In this document: piece by piece, positions 1 to 13,449 of the stretch
How positions within the stretch are numbered: position 1 is the first letter of the stretch
Layout: the number at the start of each line of letters is the position of its first letter
Assembly: GCA_003255065.1 (NCBI GenBank)
Contig: QAOA01000527.1
Span: forward strand, 227,383 to 291,382
Length of the DNA: 64,000 nucleotides
Direction: 5' to 3'
Source of the DNA: Cercis canadensis
Taxonomy: Eukaryota; Streptophyta; Magnoliopsida; Fabales; Fabaceae
Notes under the pieces: model-generated
Seen by the model: only the letters and a program-made list of their open reading frames with translations
Database searches by the model: none
Told to the model about the DNA's origin: nothing
Translations under genes and position numbers: made by a program

Positions 1-1028
1 AGGGTCATGTTACTTGTTAGTCTTTGCCATGTCTGGGAGTGTATGTATGCTCTGATGTCGGACACATCATCTCTTGGCAGTTGGTGGGAGTTTCTTGTTA
101 GTCAGAAACATGTTGATGTCATGATGACGCTTGTTAAGATTGTGTCCCAATTTTTATTATATGATTTATATGAAACCGGTTTAACTACTTTGATCCATGC
201 TTTGAGAAATTTGATTTGCTTTTTAAGTTTGTTGGTACTTCTAAGGAAACAAAAAAAAAAAAAGAAAAAAAAAAAGACGATGAACCAAGAATGTTTTAAG
301 ACATTGAACGAGTATATGTTTCAGCGCAGGATAATCATCATTCAAGGTGAAAATTGTGTAATGCAGATTCAACTGATGAATGTAGTTGATCTTGATCTTA
401 TTCGAAAGACTGAGGAAAGCATATGATTCAACGAAATCTGTAACCTGGAAGTGATTTTGAAGTACTTTTCGGGACATAAACTCTGCTAGGCAAAATGCAG
501 AAGGGGATAAGTCAAAGTCTACAACAAGTTGAAGGACTCTTGACCCAAAAAAATAAAAAAAGAAATCTACTTTTTTTTTTTTTTTTTATTATTATTTGTT
601 GTGTTTGTCTTCGGATAAAAGTTTCTTGGAGCTTCTTTGCTACGCCTACAAAGATAGCAAGAGGAACAAGGAAGTTTCCTAGAGCTTTCCAGTGACCTTT
701 TTTAAGTGAGCATATCAAGGTTGTCCTTTTACACTATTCCATTACATGGATATATTTGTTCTAATCCGTGCTATGCTCAAAGCCGGCAACCTTGTGTCTT
801 TGTCTTTGGCACTTGGAATGCTACAATCGGCAGCACTTAATTTCATCCAAGTCGTTTTCCGCCTTGATGAAATTAAACAATATGGAAATTAGATGGTTTT
901 GTCAATTGTAGGCATTACCAAGGCACACAACGCAACTGAAAACAAGAGGGGGGACATTATCACATTGGAATCCTCTGATCTGATGCAACATGGCGGAAAT
1001 CCATTATGTCATTTCTAGGAACCAGTAT
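1..1028. other. Left-edge intergenic sequence
   Basis: I recognise no gene here. Open stretches exist (for example 7-426 on +), but they run through an A-rich tract near 250-277 and give no family resemblance. The stretch may include the 3' end of a gene lying to the left. The right end is the presumed promoter of the first F-box gene. Confidence 0.4.
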
Positions 1029-1036
1029 TATAAATA
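1029..1036 (+). promoter_or_regulatory. TATA box of first F-box gene
   Basis: The octamer TATAAATA fits the plant TATA consensus. It lies about 200 bases ahead of a good splice donor (CAG|GTAACG at 1233/1234) that would end a leader exon. Transcription would then start near 1060. Inferred from position and sequence only. Confidence 0.5.
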
Positions 1037-1233
1037 GCTCATCACTGAAGCATGGTTGTTTTACAGCTCAAAGTTAATTGGATCTCACAATAGTGTAATT
1101 TTCGTAATCGAAAGTTGATAACTTGAGTCAATGCATATAATGGTCCAGCGGAATAGAGAGGGGAAGGAGCAAGTTGAACTTCATGGCGTTGTTGATCATT
1201 CTCTAAGTTAACATCGGAATCCCCATCATTCAG

Positions 1234-1970
1234 GTAACGCTCTATTCTTCTTAAACATATATACAAACATGTTGGGTGCTTAATTTTGATCTATCTCTTT
1301 CTTGGGTTCTTAAACGGTTTTTATGCTTGTAAATTAACCAAAAATAGTTCGCCCAGGTTTTATTCTCTTGCTCTCTCATATCAATTTTCTTCCAAGTCAA
1401 AGCTCCTTATTACACTTTTGTTTTCTTTTTGGGGTGTTCAGTAGTTCACTTTTTTATGTTTGCTGCTATATTCATGATAGTTTTCTTCATGATAGTTTTC
1501 TGTTTAACCCCGAGTTTAACAATTAAACTATCAGCAGTGAAATCTGGTTATTTGTTTTGACAACCCAGATCCTTATGAGAGCATGTCATCGACAAACACT
1601 AGCCATATCGCCTTTCATATCTTGTTTCAGAAAATTTAAATTCTCTTCTCTGCTTCTGAAGAGAATTATAATTTCCATTTTGCTTAACCCAACCCATGAG
1701 CTTTAACCTTGCTAATTGGATGCTTAGCTCAAATTGAACATTTTAAAAATTCAATTGAAAGGATGCTCTACAATCTACATGCTCATATCTTGTCACCTTC
1801 ATAATACTTTCCAAGCCCGTAACTGAACAAGCAAGTCCTAACGGGGCCGAGAAAAATATTTCCTAATTCGTAGATTTAATTGCTTTTGAATTTGAAATTA
1901 TCAACTTTTTCTTAATTCCGAAGCCATTTATTCCATGTTGTAACCTTATATCTTGGTTTTGGCAATGTAG
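1234..1970 (+). other. Predicted 5'UTR intron of first F-box gene
   Basis: The donor CAG|GTAACG at 1234 and the acceptor GCAATGTAG at 1970 bracket a T-rich stretch between the presumed leader exon (about 1060-1233) and the exon holding the start codon at 2007. The leader exon contains a short upstream reading frame at 1131-1211 (26 codons plus stop). The intron is inferred from splice signals. Confidence 0.45.
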
Positions 1971-2006
1971 GTCTCTTATATTAGTTTCCCTCAGCCTACA
2001 GTAACC

Positions 2007-4202
2007 ATGTCATTAGAGAAGAATTTAGACCCAACAGTGGAGCAAAAAGAAAAATGCAAGCTTTCTCTCCTAGATTTGCCTGAATCGACCTTGGAATGCA
2101 TTTTTGAGTGCTTTTCACCAGCTGAATTGTGTAAGCTGGCTGAGGTGTGTTCTTATCTGAAAGCTAGATGTAGAAGTGATCGTTTATGGGAAAAACACAT
2201 GAAACGAAAATGGGGTAAAGTACTTGGTGATGTTGCTTGGCAAGAGTGGCAATGGCATATGGCAAAAAGAAAGAGAGAAAACATCTTGAATCAACATGTT
2301 GACGTTCAAAATGGATCATTAGGATCTTTTTGTGGTGATTGGCCTATTCTATGTATGGGATCATTTTTAGAAAATTGCAGGCTGCCTGATAGTTTATTAT
2401 CAGATTATTCGATGATGGCTTGGTATATCTCTCTTGAGAAAGGAAAGTTTTGGTTCCCTGCTCAAGTCTATAGGGTAATTGCTACAGCTAACCTATTCCA
2501 CTAGTAACTCTACTAATTTATTTTGAAGTCATTTATTCCATGTCGATTTATAACAGCCTATAGTTTTTCGCAGCAGAGTGGTGGTTGCTTAATGATTTTA
2601 TGTTATGATGCCCTCCTTAGCTATGACTCTCAAACTGATACGTTTCGGGCAAGGTATTGGAAGAATTGTTTCCTTCATAAGTAGATTTGCAGCTATATTT
2701 GAATAAAAGATTGCATGATTGATTCCACCTAGACTGTCTTGATTATTGTTAATGGGATTATCAAAGTGAAAATATTGCTGAGCTTTTATTTGGATTTTCT
2801 TGAACTCAACCCCTGTTATCTTTTCAGGCACCGATATTCTGGGTGGCGATCGATTGAAGAAAATATTCAGTGGGATAGATTGAGAGCAGCACCAGCCCAA
2901 AATCCACGTGTTCTTCATGTCTCTGATTGTCTAAATGACTTGAAACCTGGAGATCATATAGAGGTCCAGTGGAGACAAGGCAAAGAACTACCTTATGGTG
3001 TGTTTTTGATCCAGTGGCTACTGTGGTTCTTGTTCATTTAAGAGGAAAAGGAAAAAAGATTTTTCTTTCATGCTTCATCAAATATTTATTTTAAACATAC
3101 AGAAGTACACACAAACCTTAGCGTTGAATGTTATATTATCTTTTACACTTCAAAACTAATTTATCTAATTTACACTTTTTGATGGATTTATCATATTTAT
3201 GTCCAGAATTCACGTTGTGATTAGTGACAAAGATATTATAGTACTTGCATCATAACTTTCCATGAATCTTTTGTAGATTGGTGGTATGCTGTTATTGGTC
3301 ACCTGCAATCATGTGAAGGGGGTATTCATTGCCATTGTCACTATAGTGGTGAGAAAACCTTTTCACATCATTCAGTTTGTTATAGTTTGTTTTTTGACTT
3401 TTTATGGTAAAGATTATATGGAGTCTTTTCATTTTTACTATGAAGACGTGATTGCAGATGAGGGTATCAGGTTTTTAATTGATTTTTCCTCATTTATATT
3501 CTGGAGGCAAAAGCATATTTACACTGTGATTACATGCATTCATTTAGATGACGGTTTAAAACGTATGATGCTTTTTAATCTATGGATGTGTGACATACTT
3601 GATCATGTCATATTCCATTCTGTATGATTCCTCAGTTCGACTTCATATAGACACTTGTTGATATTTACTTATAAACAATACACAGTAACATAATTGCTTC
3701 AGTGATAACTAGAATGCTAATGCCGAGAGGATATAAAACCCAAGTGGTTGAGATATGAAGCTTCATGAAGTTGAAATTCTAGTAAATTAAACATTGTTAT
3801 CTTATTCACATGCATCTCACTTAAAATAATTACTAGAAAGATGTTGCAGCGGTGGATATAACTTTTTCTTACCTTTTTGATCTATGGTCTTGTGTTTTGA
3901 CTTGCAAGTGCTAAATAAGTTTCTCCTGTTTTGCTTGGATTTACTTAAATTGAAATCGCATATTTGAATAAGTTTTTTGATGAAGATGTGATTGTGATGT
4001 ACCTGTGTTGGTGACAGATATATTAGTGGTTGAGTTCAAACAGTATTCTGTTGGGTCCCTTTATAGACATACGAAGCTAAACAGAAGGAGCTATGGGGAA
4101 CAAAGTGTTGCAGGTGGTGGCTTTTACGGGGGAATTAGAAAGCTTCATACTGAGGATATTGAAAGGTGGAGGAGGCTTTGTCCAACTCAAATTCTGGGGT
4201 AA
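2007..4202 (+). CDS. F-box protein, tandem copy 1 (five exons)
   Basis: Exons 2007-2474, 2577-2653, 2828-2997, 3277-3348 and 4018-4202 join in frame to a 323-residue protein. An F-box motif sits at about residues 20-64 ([20 protein letters not shown] onward), followed by the family pattern [16 protein letters not shown]-box proteins link a target to the SKP1-cullin ubiquitin ligase; the target here is unknown. The later part carries [17 protein letters not shown], a Cys/His-rich CHCHYS stretch and FYGGIRKLH, all shared with the neighbour at 8705-11283. Every intron position matches the neighbour, so the two are tandem duplicates. Its start Met aligns with residue 68 of the neighbour, so this copy lacks the hydrophobic N-terminus. 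The family resembles Arabidopsis At2g41170 and At2g32560 (from memory). Exon 2 could start three bases earlier because the acceptor reads CAGCAG. Confidence 0.88.
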
Positions 4203-7200
4203 AGTGATTACAAATTTAGAGCTAGGAGCTAGCTATCCTTAACCGGCCTCAGTTTGGAACTAAATTTCACTTCATACTTTTCAGTCAACTGCATCTTTTT
4301 GGAGTCACTCTCCACCTCTCATCATGCATCACTTGAAGTGAATCAAGGATGACTCAATTTCTATTCAAAGTTATCTTTTATGTTGTAAAAGCTTTTATTG
4401 TAAAATGTACATGGCCTTGACATTTTCATGTGGCTGAATTTAGACCATCTTGAATTAACCACTTCACTCCTATGTCTTATTTTCTTCCTTTTTCTTATGA
4501 AAAAGAAGTGAACACAAATATCATCAATCATCTAGTGGTTGAACTTTATTGTCGAAATCGGCTCTTAATTGGAATTCTTAAGATTTTGTGGTCAAGAATT
4601 TTCTCCCATGAATAATTTAGCTGCAAACTGTCTTATTAAATGTATATTTAAATTGTATGGCTCATATTTTATATGTGTTGTATTAAATGCGTTGAGTGGG
4701 TCCAACTAACTGGTCAAGAATTGGTTGGAATTGGAAATATCCATTTAAATGGTGCCTGTGCTGTCTTGTGTCCTTCCCATTGTATTTGTATCCCCTTTTG
4801 CTGAAAAAGTCCACAGAAACCTACACAATAAAGATCTCGTGTTCGTCACCATGTAACAACCTAAAATGGACACTTGGTTTTATACCATACCTTTGTTACC
4901 TTGTGCTAATGGCAAGAACATTTTATGAATGTCATGAGTGAACCAAGATTGTGTTCTTGGTGTGGTGGTACGTACAAGGCTATCCCTTGACTTGACCAAA
5001 CTTTCTGTTATTGTCCTAATTAAGATAAGAGGCAACCAACATTCATTGTTAAAGATTCATTACCAAAACACTAGACAAGGCCTCTAATCTGTGCTAAAAT
5101 TATATCAATTTAACCAAATGGTTACGTCCAAGTAATAATATTAAAGTTGTTCTTCTGTGTTGGAAAAAAATATCAAGTAGGTTAAGTGTTTGTGTGGGCA
5201 CAAGATGTAGTTGGAAGTGTTAATAAGGTGAACCACAAAACAACGCAAAGTCGAGATCCACCTGAATGTGATCCTTTAATTAGCTTTGACGATTCCTGCT
5301 AATCCATTACTATGCTTTCCTCTTCCTCTCACAAAATGGATTCAGCTGGACCACGAGTTGTTTATGTTGATTTGTTTATGCAGTGGATCCTTTATGCATT
5401 ATGTTGACACCTCAACAACATTTTTTTCTCTTGAAAACCTACGCTTTTAGCTTTACAAATAAAGTGGCTCTCTAATGTATGTATGCTTGAGATTTGAGAA
5501 TATTTGATAGCCCAAGTGCATGGTTGCCTAAGCACACACCATTAGTGGTTGCTCAAAAGACATGAAAATTTTATTTTATAAAGTATAAATGCCAGTTGCT
5601 TGCTGGAATCTAGACTAGGAACCCAATATTAGAATCTAGGACGACCACCACTCTCCTCACATTCACATACTTTACTTTACCAATATCTTTGGACATCAAT
5701 TGGAAAGGTTTATTAGCAAATTTATAATATCAAGGTTACGTTGTTAATGCCCATGCACTATGGCAACTAATCTACTTGTTTATTTTATGGGAGTTAAACA
5801 CGCATTTTATTTACCTAATCATTAATTAGCAGTGTTGGAATATCTTTTAGCATAAACCTACTTTTGTTGCCTCATCATTGACGATATGCAAAGGATACTG
5901 TCTCCACATGATATATGTAGTGCTACTGCTACAAACTGGTAACCATAGTATTATGCATAATATTTAAGTAATTAAGTCTTAGTCACTCTCGTTTCCCTTT
6001 CACTTTTTTAATTACCCATGTCACGTCGGTTTATTGCCATAAATTAGTGACAATAAATCAATGTAATTAATAGTTATTGCTAACTTGAAGAATATAGACA
6101 ACGACCCATGAACCAGGGAACAAGAGAGAGAGAGAGAGAGGAATATAGACAATGTTAGAGTCCAAAATAATAGTTTGTAAATTATCCCTAAGACAAAAAT
6201 ATGATTGATTGAGTAAATGGTCTATTAAATATAAATAATGCTATACTCATAAAGGTTTGATTTGGTGGTAAATATATAATAAGTTCATTTAAGTTAATGA
6301 AAGTTTAAATTTTGGATTTAACATTTAATTTTTTTTTTTAAAGATGTAAAGAATGCACATTTAAAATTATCCAAAATAAAATTTAGTTTTAGTACATAAA
6401 AATTAATTTGAATATACCTTTATTGTTAAAACAATATATATAAATAAATTATGGTTATTTAGATGTCATGAATTGATTTTAGATCTTAACTTTTGCGTAT
6501 TGATAAGAAAAAACACTTGATTTGGGTGTTCCTTTTTTTTTTTTTTTTAATATTCTCTTTTCATCTTTGCATCTTTTTCATAGTCATACTTTGTGGATTC
6601 CGTCTCAAATAGAGTGACATCACAGAAATTGTGAAAGGTGTTGGTGGGTTACCTGCATTGCATAGCACAAATGGTGGCCTACTCGGCTTTCTACCATCCA
6701 TATAATATATATGAATGATATAAAGATATATATGGAGCATAAAATCAAAATCAATTTGGATTTCTTCTTTAACAATGGTTTCTTACTTGACGCGGACCTC
6801 CACCATGTCCTAGATTATGGTACAAATCATAATATTCGATTTCATCTTACAATTATTTTATTATAGGAACTACTTTGTTTAACAACAACCTTTTTTTCCT
6901 AATTTAAGATACCCAAAAGAATTGGTATATAAAACTATCATATTAATATTCTACTTAAATATTTGGCTTCTAGGTCCCAATGTCCAATTTTTGTCATAGA
7001 AATATATGTACTCATAAGCTTATCATACAAACCACAAAGGGTAGTTGCCCCAAGTAAAGGATAGACAAGACACATGTAGTTGAGGGTTGTCCACTTTTCA
7101 TCGTTCAACAAGAACCAAGCTGCCAATTAATATAAAATCAATAAAAAAAGGACTGATCAAACACCTCTAAAAGCTAATCTCTCAGATTAAATTTTATATC

Positions 7201-8704
7201 TCATTATCCGTTTCTATCAAGATAAAATAATTAGTCCATGCTATACTTAATTTGCATAACTAACAAGAGAAAACTTGTTTTTTGTTTGTTTGATGTTCTT
7301 CCTAATTATGTTTAGTGAAATAATCGTTTCACATAAACAAAAATTAGAGAAAAATATTTAAATAAATGTAAAATATAAAGCATTATAAAAGTAACTAACA
7401 TCACCCCCTAATCCTAACATTATTTTATACTTGTAGTATTTTGGTAGCATCATTAATCTAGTGGAGAATTCATGTCATTTCTCCATCTTAAGGAATTTAA
7501 ATAGAGAAATTAGACGATTGAAGTAACACAAGTGTAGTTAAATAAGGAAAGAGATGTTACATTAATCTCAAAGAATAATTAATGCCGTGAAAAACAAAGT
7601 GGAATAACATTGGAAGCATCACATGTGCAACAAGGCAGAGCAGTGGCACCGTCCCCTTTCCGCTGGACACATCAATAAATGGTTGATTATGTTAGGTCGT
7701 ATTCAATTGAAGGTCAGAGAATTGGGTTCTTAAGTTGTTTTGTGACTGATTAAACCTGCAATCTTCAATTCTTCATGATCTGGGTGTGTGGTCGCTGGAG
7801 TTTGGTGGTAGTTAGGCAAGGATATAGGTGGACTTTTATGGCACTTCACTCTGTGACAAATCACATTGACACCCATCTAGAGCCAAAGGTACCCTGTAAT
7901 TCTACAAACCCCTCAATCAAAGCCCATCATCATTCAGATAATAGTCCCTTTCTTCTCTTCTTTACACAAGCACGCTACAGAGAGTTCCACACGAGGCGAC
8001 TTATGATAAAGGTTTAGATGAATCGAGAAGAACCCACTTAGAATTTCATTCTCATCTTCATTTTCAATAATCATCATCTGGGTTTGCATCTTACACAAAT
8101 TTTCTTGGTGCTTTCTTTCTCTTTCTCCTTCATCTCCTCCTAGATATTTAGCTTGCTACTCCCATATGGGTCTATTGATTTTGATAGAAGTCCTTTCTGG
8201 GTCATCAACATCACTGTAGTCTAACCAAACAATGCTCTCAAAATCTCTTCATCAATGAGTGACAGCTGCCTCCCACTGCTCGTACATATGCTTCTCTCAT
8301 TTGTGCTGTAAGAATTCACTGTATAGAGATGCCAATGCATTTAAGAAGCATTTTAGATGTTTGTTCTGTGTTCAATGTGGTACTACTTTAACAACCAGCT
8401 GTGAAAGCTTGTCGGTTGCGCAGTCTACACAAGTCCTTCTCTGAAAGCGTTGTATTAAAGGCATTGAGGCAAGACAAGACCGTCGGTTTTGCCAAACCAA
8501 CACTCTCGTCTTTCATTGGTGGATCTTTTTTCTCTCTCTACTCAACAAGATGCAAAGGAAACCCATTTTCTCTCTGCTTTCATATCATATATAGTTGCAG
8601 TTGATCAAAGACCCAGCATTTTTCACGTCCTCATTTGCAATGAGTTCCACCTTTGCCCCCTCTACCAATCTTGAATAGACCCTTTTGAAAATTCTCTCGA
8701 TACA
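4203..8704. other. Intergenic region between the two F-box genes
   Basis: About 4.5 kb of AT-rich sequence without a supportable gene. It holds the 3'UTR of the first F-box gene at its left end and the promoter and leader of the second at its right end (roughly 7.7-8.7 kb, where pyrimidine-rich sequence is common). A (AG)9 run is at 6123-6140, flanked by two copies of GAATATAGACAA. Short open frames such as 7775-8017 and 8401-8604 show no family features. Confidence 0.5.
6123..6140. repeat. (AG)n microsatellite
   Basis: Nine AG units in a row, seen directly. Confidence 0.9.
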
Positions 8705-11283
8705 ATGCTTTACTTCCTAATATCCTTTGTTTCCTTTGTCATCCTTTCTAAGTCCTTCACCAGTAACTCAGTCTCTGCAGGGGAGAGTGGGACAAAACTA
8801 GTGTCAACTGGGTTTTGGTCCTTTTGGGGAAAATTTTCAAGCTTTCTTTTTTCTCGAATTAGGAAAAGCAGCATTGCTTCTAGTTTCTTTCGGGTTCCTC
8901 TAACCATGGCATTGAAAAAGAGGAATTTGATATCTAAAGTGGAGAATGAGGAAGAGGAAGGCAAAGTTTCTCTCTTGGATTTGCCTGATTTGACTTTGGA
9001 GTGTATCCTTGAACGCCTTTCACCGGCTGAATTGTGCAACACGGCAGCGGTGTGCACGTATCTTAGAGATAAATGTCGAAGTGATTATGTATGGGAGAAG
9101 CACATGAAGCGGAAATGGGGTAAAGTGATTGGTGATTCTGCTTATCGACAATGGCGATGGCATATAGCTTCCAGAGAAAGAGATAAAACCTTCAATCAAA
9201 GCAATCGCAAAGGAATATACGCTTCCCTTCATAGTTTCTGGCCCTTTTTATGGATTAAGTCAAGATCACAAAATACTGGGCGATCGAGGAGCTCACTGCC
9301 AGATGATTCAATGATGGCTTTGTATCTTTCTCTTGAGAGTGGAAAGTTTTGGTTCCCAGCTCAAGTCTATAACCGGGAGGTAATAGGTTGAACTAATTTC
9401 AGTGCCACCTTTCATATTTGTTTTCCTTGTTAAAATATTAATGCATATTGTTCATCAATGCTCTGCATGACAATTTTGCTTTTTTGATTTTAAGTACTTG
9501 TTACCACACTTACGTGATATATTTTATGCTTCCATTTTCAGAATGGTCATGCTGGGTTCATGCTCTCATGTTATGATGCCCAAATTTGCTATGACTCCAG
9601 AACTGACACCTTTCACGCAAGGTATGTGGAAATGGTAGTTTGAATATTGTGCTTATCGCTGTTTGTTCTGTTGAAAATTTAAATCTTAATATTGATCTTG
9701 ATACTTGTCACGATTTGATTTTAAATGCTTAGTAAGCTCTAATTCTATGTCATATCTCTCTCTTGAGCTGAAAACGGTGATGCTTTGTGTCAGGTACTCG
9801 CCTCATGGGAGATGGACAACTGAAGAAAATATACGATGGGACAGGCTGAGAATGCCACCAATTGACATTTCTCCACAAGTTCTTCATATTTCTGAATGTT
9901 TAGATGACTTAAGACCTGGAGATCATATTGAGATCCAGTGGAGAAGAAACCAAGAATTCCCTTATGGTATGTTAATCAGTGCATGTTATGCTCTGTCAAA
10001 AGTACCGTTCAAAAACAGAATTCTAGTTCTTAACAATGTTCCTGAATATTTGTTAGGCTTTGGAATGACTTCTCTGCTATCCGCTGTTAATGGTTCTGTA
10101 CTAGTTTTGTCAAGAAATAATGAATATTAGTGCAAATTTGGTTGTAATTTATTCCATTACCTGCATTTACAAATTTTTTAAGTATGTACTTTGTAGGTTG
10201 GTGGTATGGTGTCGTTGGTCACTTGGAATCATGTCAAGGGCATGGGAATCATTGCCATTGTCGCTGTAGTGGTAAGAAAATCAACTTGTGCCATTTTATT
10301 CTGGTTAGACTTTATTTTTATTTTTATGGAGTTTCGATTTTTCTGTATTAAGTGGTAGACAGAATTAATCAATGGTCAATGCCCTTCTGATATTCAAATC
10401 ACGGGTACAGAGAATATAACCTAATGTAGCCCTTTTGTCAAGTGTTTGTTTTACGTTGTTTTTTTAACTTTTTTGGCCTTGGTCAGTTCTTACACTTCAA
10501 AACTGCTAGTTAGAAGCATGCTTTTTTCTAATTTTGATTATTCAAACTCCATTCTCTCCTCCCTTATAACGATTCATCAAATTCCATCTCCTTCCCTGGG
10601 GTAGGGATGGTAGACAATATTACACACACTACCTCTTTGAAAACTAGGGTGCCTCTGTTCTTGCCAGTGGATTACAGTGAAATTGGCTGAACCTCCAAGG
10701 AAACACAGATGAGGTTTTGTACCAGCAACTACTTCTTAGAACTATAAGATTCTGGCACTGCAATAAAGTAACCAGAGGTTTCAGATTGTTATTTAAATAT
10801 ATCAGTCAATCAGATGATTAGGCTGAAGAAATGAAGTGTATTTATGTCTTAAAGTAGTATCTTCCTCCCATGTAAACTTGCTTTTAATCCAAAACCAACC
10901 ATCTTTTTGGGTTGCATTTGGAGATAAGTACGTTTTTCCTTGTCTTCGTGTTGTGGATCATAAGCTTTTCTTTATAGCACCACAATTTAATTTCTCCCAA
11001 ACTCTCCTGCACAAATCCTTAAATATGCATATGGTAGCCTCTTTGCAACATCAGCATCTATAATCAGTAATCTCACAAAGAAGTGTTGCTAACAGATACA
11101 GTGATTTTGGAGTTCAAGCAGTACACTTCTGGATCCCGATGGAGACGAGCGGTGATAAACAGGAAGCTTCATAGAGAAGAAGGCAATGAAGTAGATGGTT
11201 TTTATGGTGGAATCAGGAAGCTACATAATGAGGAGGAGATTACAAGGTGGAAGAAACTCTGGCCAACCAAAACTATGGAATAG
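8705..11283 (+). CDS. F-box protein with N-terminal membrane anchor, tandem copy 2
   Basis: Exons 8705-9379, 9542-9621, 9794-9966, 10197-10271 and 11096-11283 join to a 396-residue protein. Residues 1-17 ([17 protein letters not shown]) form a hydrophobic signal-anchor-like segment, followed by a basic, Phe/Ser-rich linker. The F-box is at about residues 89-133 ([19 protein letters not shown]), then [15 protein letters not shown]. Conserved blocks continue: [34 protein letters not shown] and [13 protein letters not shown]. Related Arabidopsis proteins also begin with such a hydrophobic stretch, as I recall, which supports the upstream start. An internal Met at residue 68 would give a soluble form matching the first copy. 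Likely role: substrate receptor of an SCF ubiquitin ligase, perhaps at a membrane; the substrate is unknown. Confidence 0.9.
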
Positions 11284-12784
11284 AATCACTGACCTTAGAA
11301 CATTGTAAATTCATTAGTTCCCCTTAAGGAAAGATGCCATTCCTAACATGAGAAGCGGACTTAATAATTTTGTTCAGATTCAAAGAATACATTGAGTGAA
11401 TTCAGTGCAAACACTCTTAACACATGTACCAGGACATATAATGCTAGTGTATATGTCACTTATAATCTTGTGACTAGTTTGTCTCCTTTTTGTATGACCT
11501 TTCATAATTAATAGAAGAACATCAATGCATACATATGTTTAGGTGAAGAGGGCAGGTTGATTTTTTTTCAATGCAATCGGTTTTCAAACCAAAGGATTTC
11601 TGGATTTCGGAAAGATAGCTGTTTGTGGCATAAATTATTGTAGGATCAGATTGGCTGATGATTTCCCTGGAAAGAAAGATAGCCCAAGGTGAGGGAAAAT
11701 GTGGTTGGAGGCTGCAAATTGGCTTTTGCCATGCAATTCCTTTGTTTTTTCAAAGGAAAAAAATGTGAGTGACAAACCAAACAATAACTGGTATGCACAG
11801 ACTCAGACTCAAAAACTGGAAAAAAACTATGAAGATGATTCTGCAAACATACTGTTATGCTGGGCTGAAGAGAAGCTGTTGATGTCAGTAACTAGAAAAG
11901 CTTAAATAAACATGAACTGTGAGTCTCTGACAGATCATTTGCAACCAAATTAGGTGCCTTCTGCACATGAAGTTATCAACTCGTCAAACTCCCAAGGAAA
12001 CAATTCTCACAGCATGTCCTTCGAGAACAACATAATTCTAAAACGTGGAAATAGACATTTCAGCTTCAGACTTCAATTCTGTGGCTTTTATCAATTCTGC
12101 AGAAGAATCAAATGAAAAAGGGAAGGCACAAACAAGATTATCCCTCTTCATTCATGGTAGCCTCCACACCGAAGTCTATATTAATATTTTGTTGTGAGGT
12201 TCCCCAGGCCGACCCTATTCGTTTGTCATTGCTCATCTGAATAAATACAAACCAAATTAACTAATTGTTTCTAGGATTAACACACGGCTAATTTACCATG
12301 AAGCTATAAATAGATATATCTCTCTTTTTGTTTTTTGAGTACATAATGCTATAAATGTTCAAACAAATTACCTAAGCTTCTCATAATTAAAGCACTCTTA
12401 AAACATGTTTACTTGGGATCTAAGGCTTAAACCTCGCTCTAGTGGCTTATAACAAAAAAAAATTTAAATAAACTTTTTGGCTCCAATTGACTATGTAAGA
12501 TTTGACTTTAGCAAATAAGGTGTTATGGACCACCCGACTGAACAAAATCAAAGCATTTCGCTTGTAAAACCTAGATTCGATTTTAGTAATTTCTTCTTAG
12601 TAGATAATTTGTAAACATTACTATAAGTTCTCATTAAAGTTATGTGACGTTAGAATGAGATAATCTCTCTTCACCCTAAATTTTATTTTACCAAAAAAAA
12701 GTGTATTTTCTTATATTTTTAAGAAAAAACTATTGTTTGGTTCCAAAAGTTAAAAAAAAAATACCATTTGATTCTAAATATAAA

Positions 12785-13065
12785 AGAATTTTAATTTGAT
12801 TTTTCCCATACTCTATGAAATATTCAAAATATCTTTTATTTTTAGGTAGTTATTTTGTTTATATATAGTTATTTTATTTATTTTTGAACATGATAATCAC
12901 ATATATGAATAAAATAATCACATTACACTAAAAAATATTCATATATATAAATAAAATAGCTACATAATATTAAAAGATAACTACATATATTAATAGAATA
13001 ATCACATAACACTAAAGAGTATTTTTGACATTTTATATTTTATGGAAGAAATCTAATTAGAAGTC
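12785..13065. mobile_element. Diverged foldback (MITE-like) element
   Basis: The left arm (about 12789-12880) resembles the reverse complement of the right arm (about 12955-13061). Shared blocks include AATTTGATTTTTCCCATA against AATTAGATTTCTTCCATA, then TAGTTATTTTATTTAT against TAGCTATTTTATTTAT. The arms are diverged and extremely AT-rich, so part of the match may be composition. No coding capacity. The boundaries are approximate. Confidence 0.4.
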
Positions 13066-13441
13066 TACTAAATAAAATAATTTCATATTATGTTACACTG
13101 ATAAGTGAAATAATCTAAATTTATTGAATCTATATATACTTTTGTCTGATAGTATAAACTTAGCCATGTAAATCAAATAGTGTGTTAATTTGGTTGTAGA
13201 CCAGTTAGTTATAAGACTCTCATTGTAATAAGAGAATCTTATGTTCCAGTTATCTCATTAATAAAATAAAAATTTCAAAATGCTCTTTATCCAAAACTAC
13301 AGTTACGGGTGTTTAACGATGAGACCCTGTAACATGAGGGATGGCTCGCCAAAAAAAAATCAAATAGGGACAATAATGATTTTTTTTTGTTAAAAAGTTA
13401 AAATAGGCTGACAGAAGATTCCTAAGAAGTCAAGCACTTGG

Positions 13442-13449
13442 TATATATA
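13442..13449 (+). promoter_or_regulatory. TATA box candidate of UBA gene
   Basis: TATATATA lies about 130 bases before the start codon of the UBA gene, followed by an A/G-rich leader. This is a plausible core promoter, but the motif is cheap in AT-rich DNA. Confidence 0.35.

Noticed and set aside
7-426. 139-codon frame at the left edge
   Set aside because: It reads through an A-rich tract that encodes a poly-lysine run, has no family resemblance and no splice or promoter context.
13180-13275. Stretch resembling tRNA-derived SINE boxes (TAGTTATAAGACTCTC and TTATGTTCCAGTT)
   Set aside because: Both boxes are degenerate and no tail or target duplication is clear in this AT-rich DNA.
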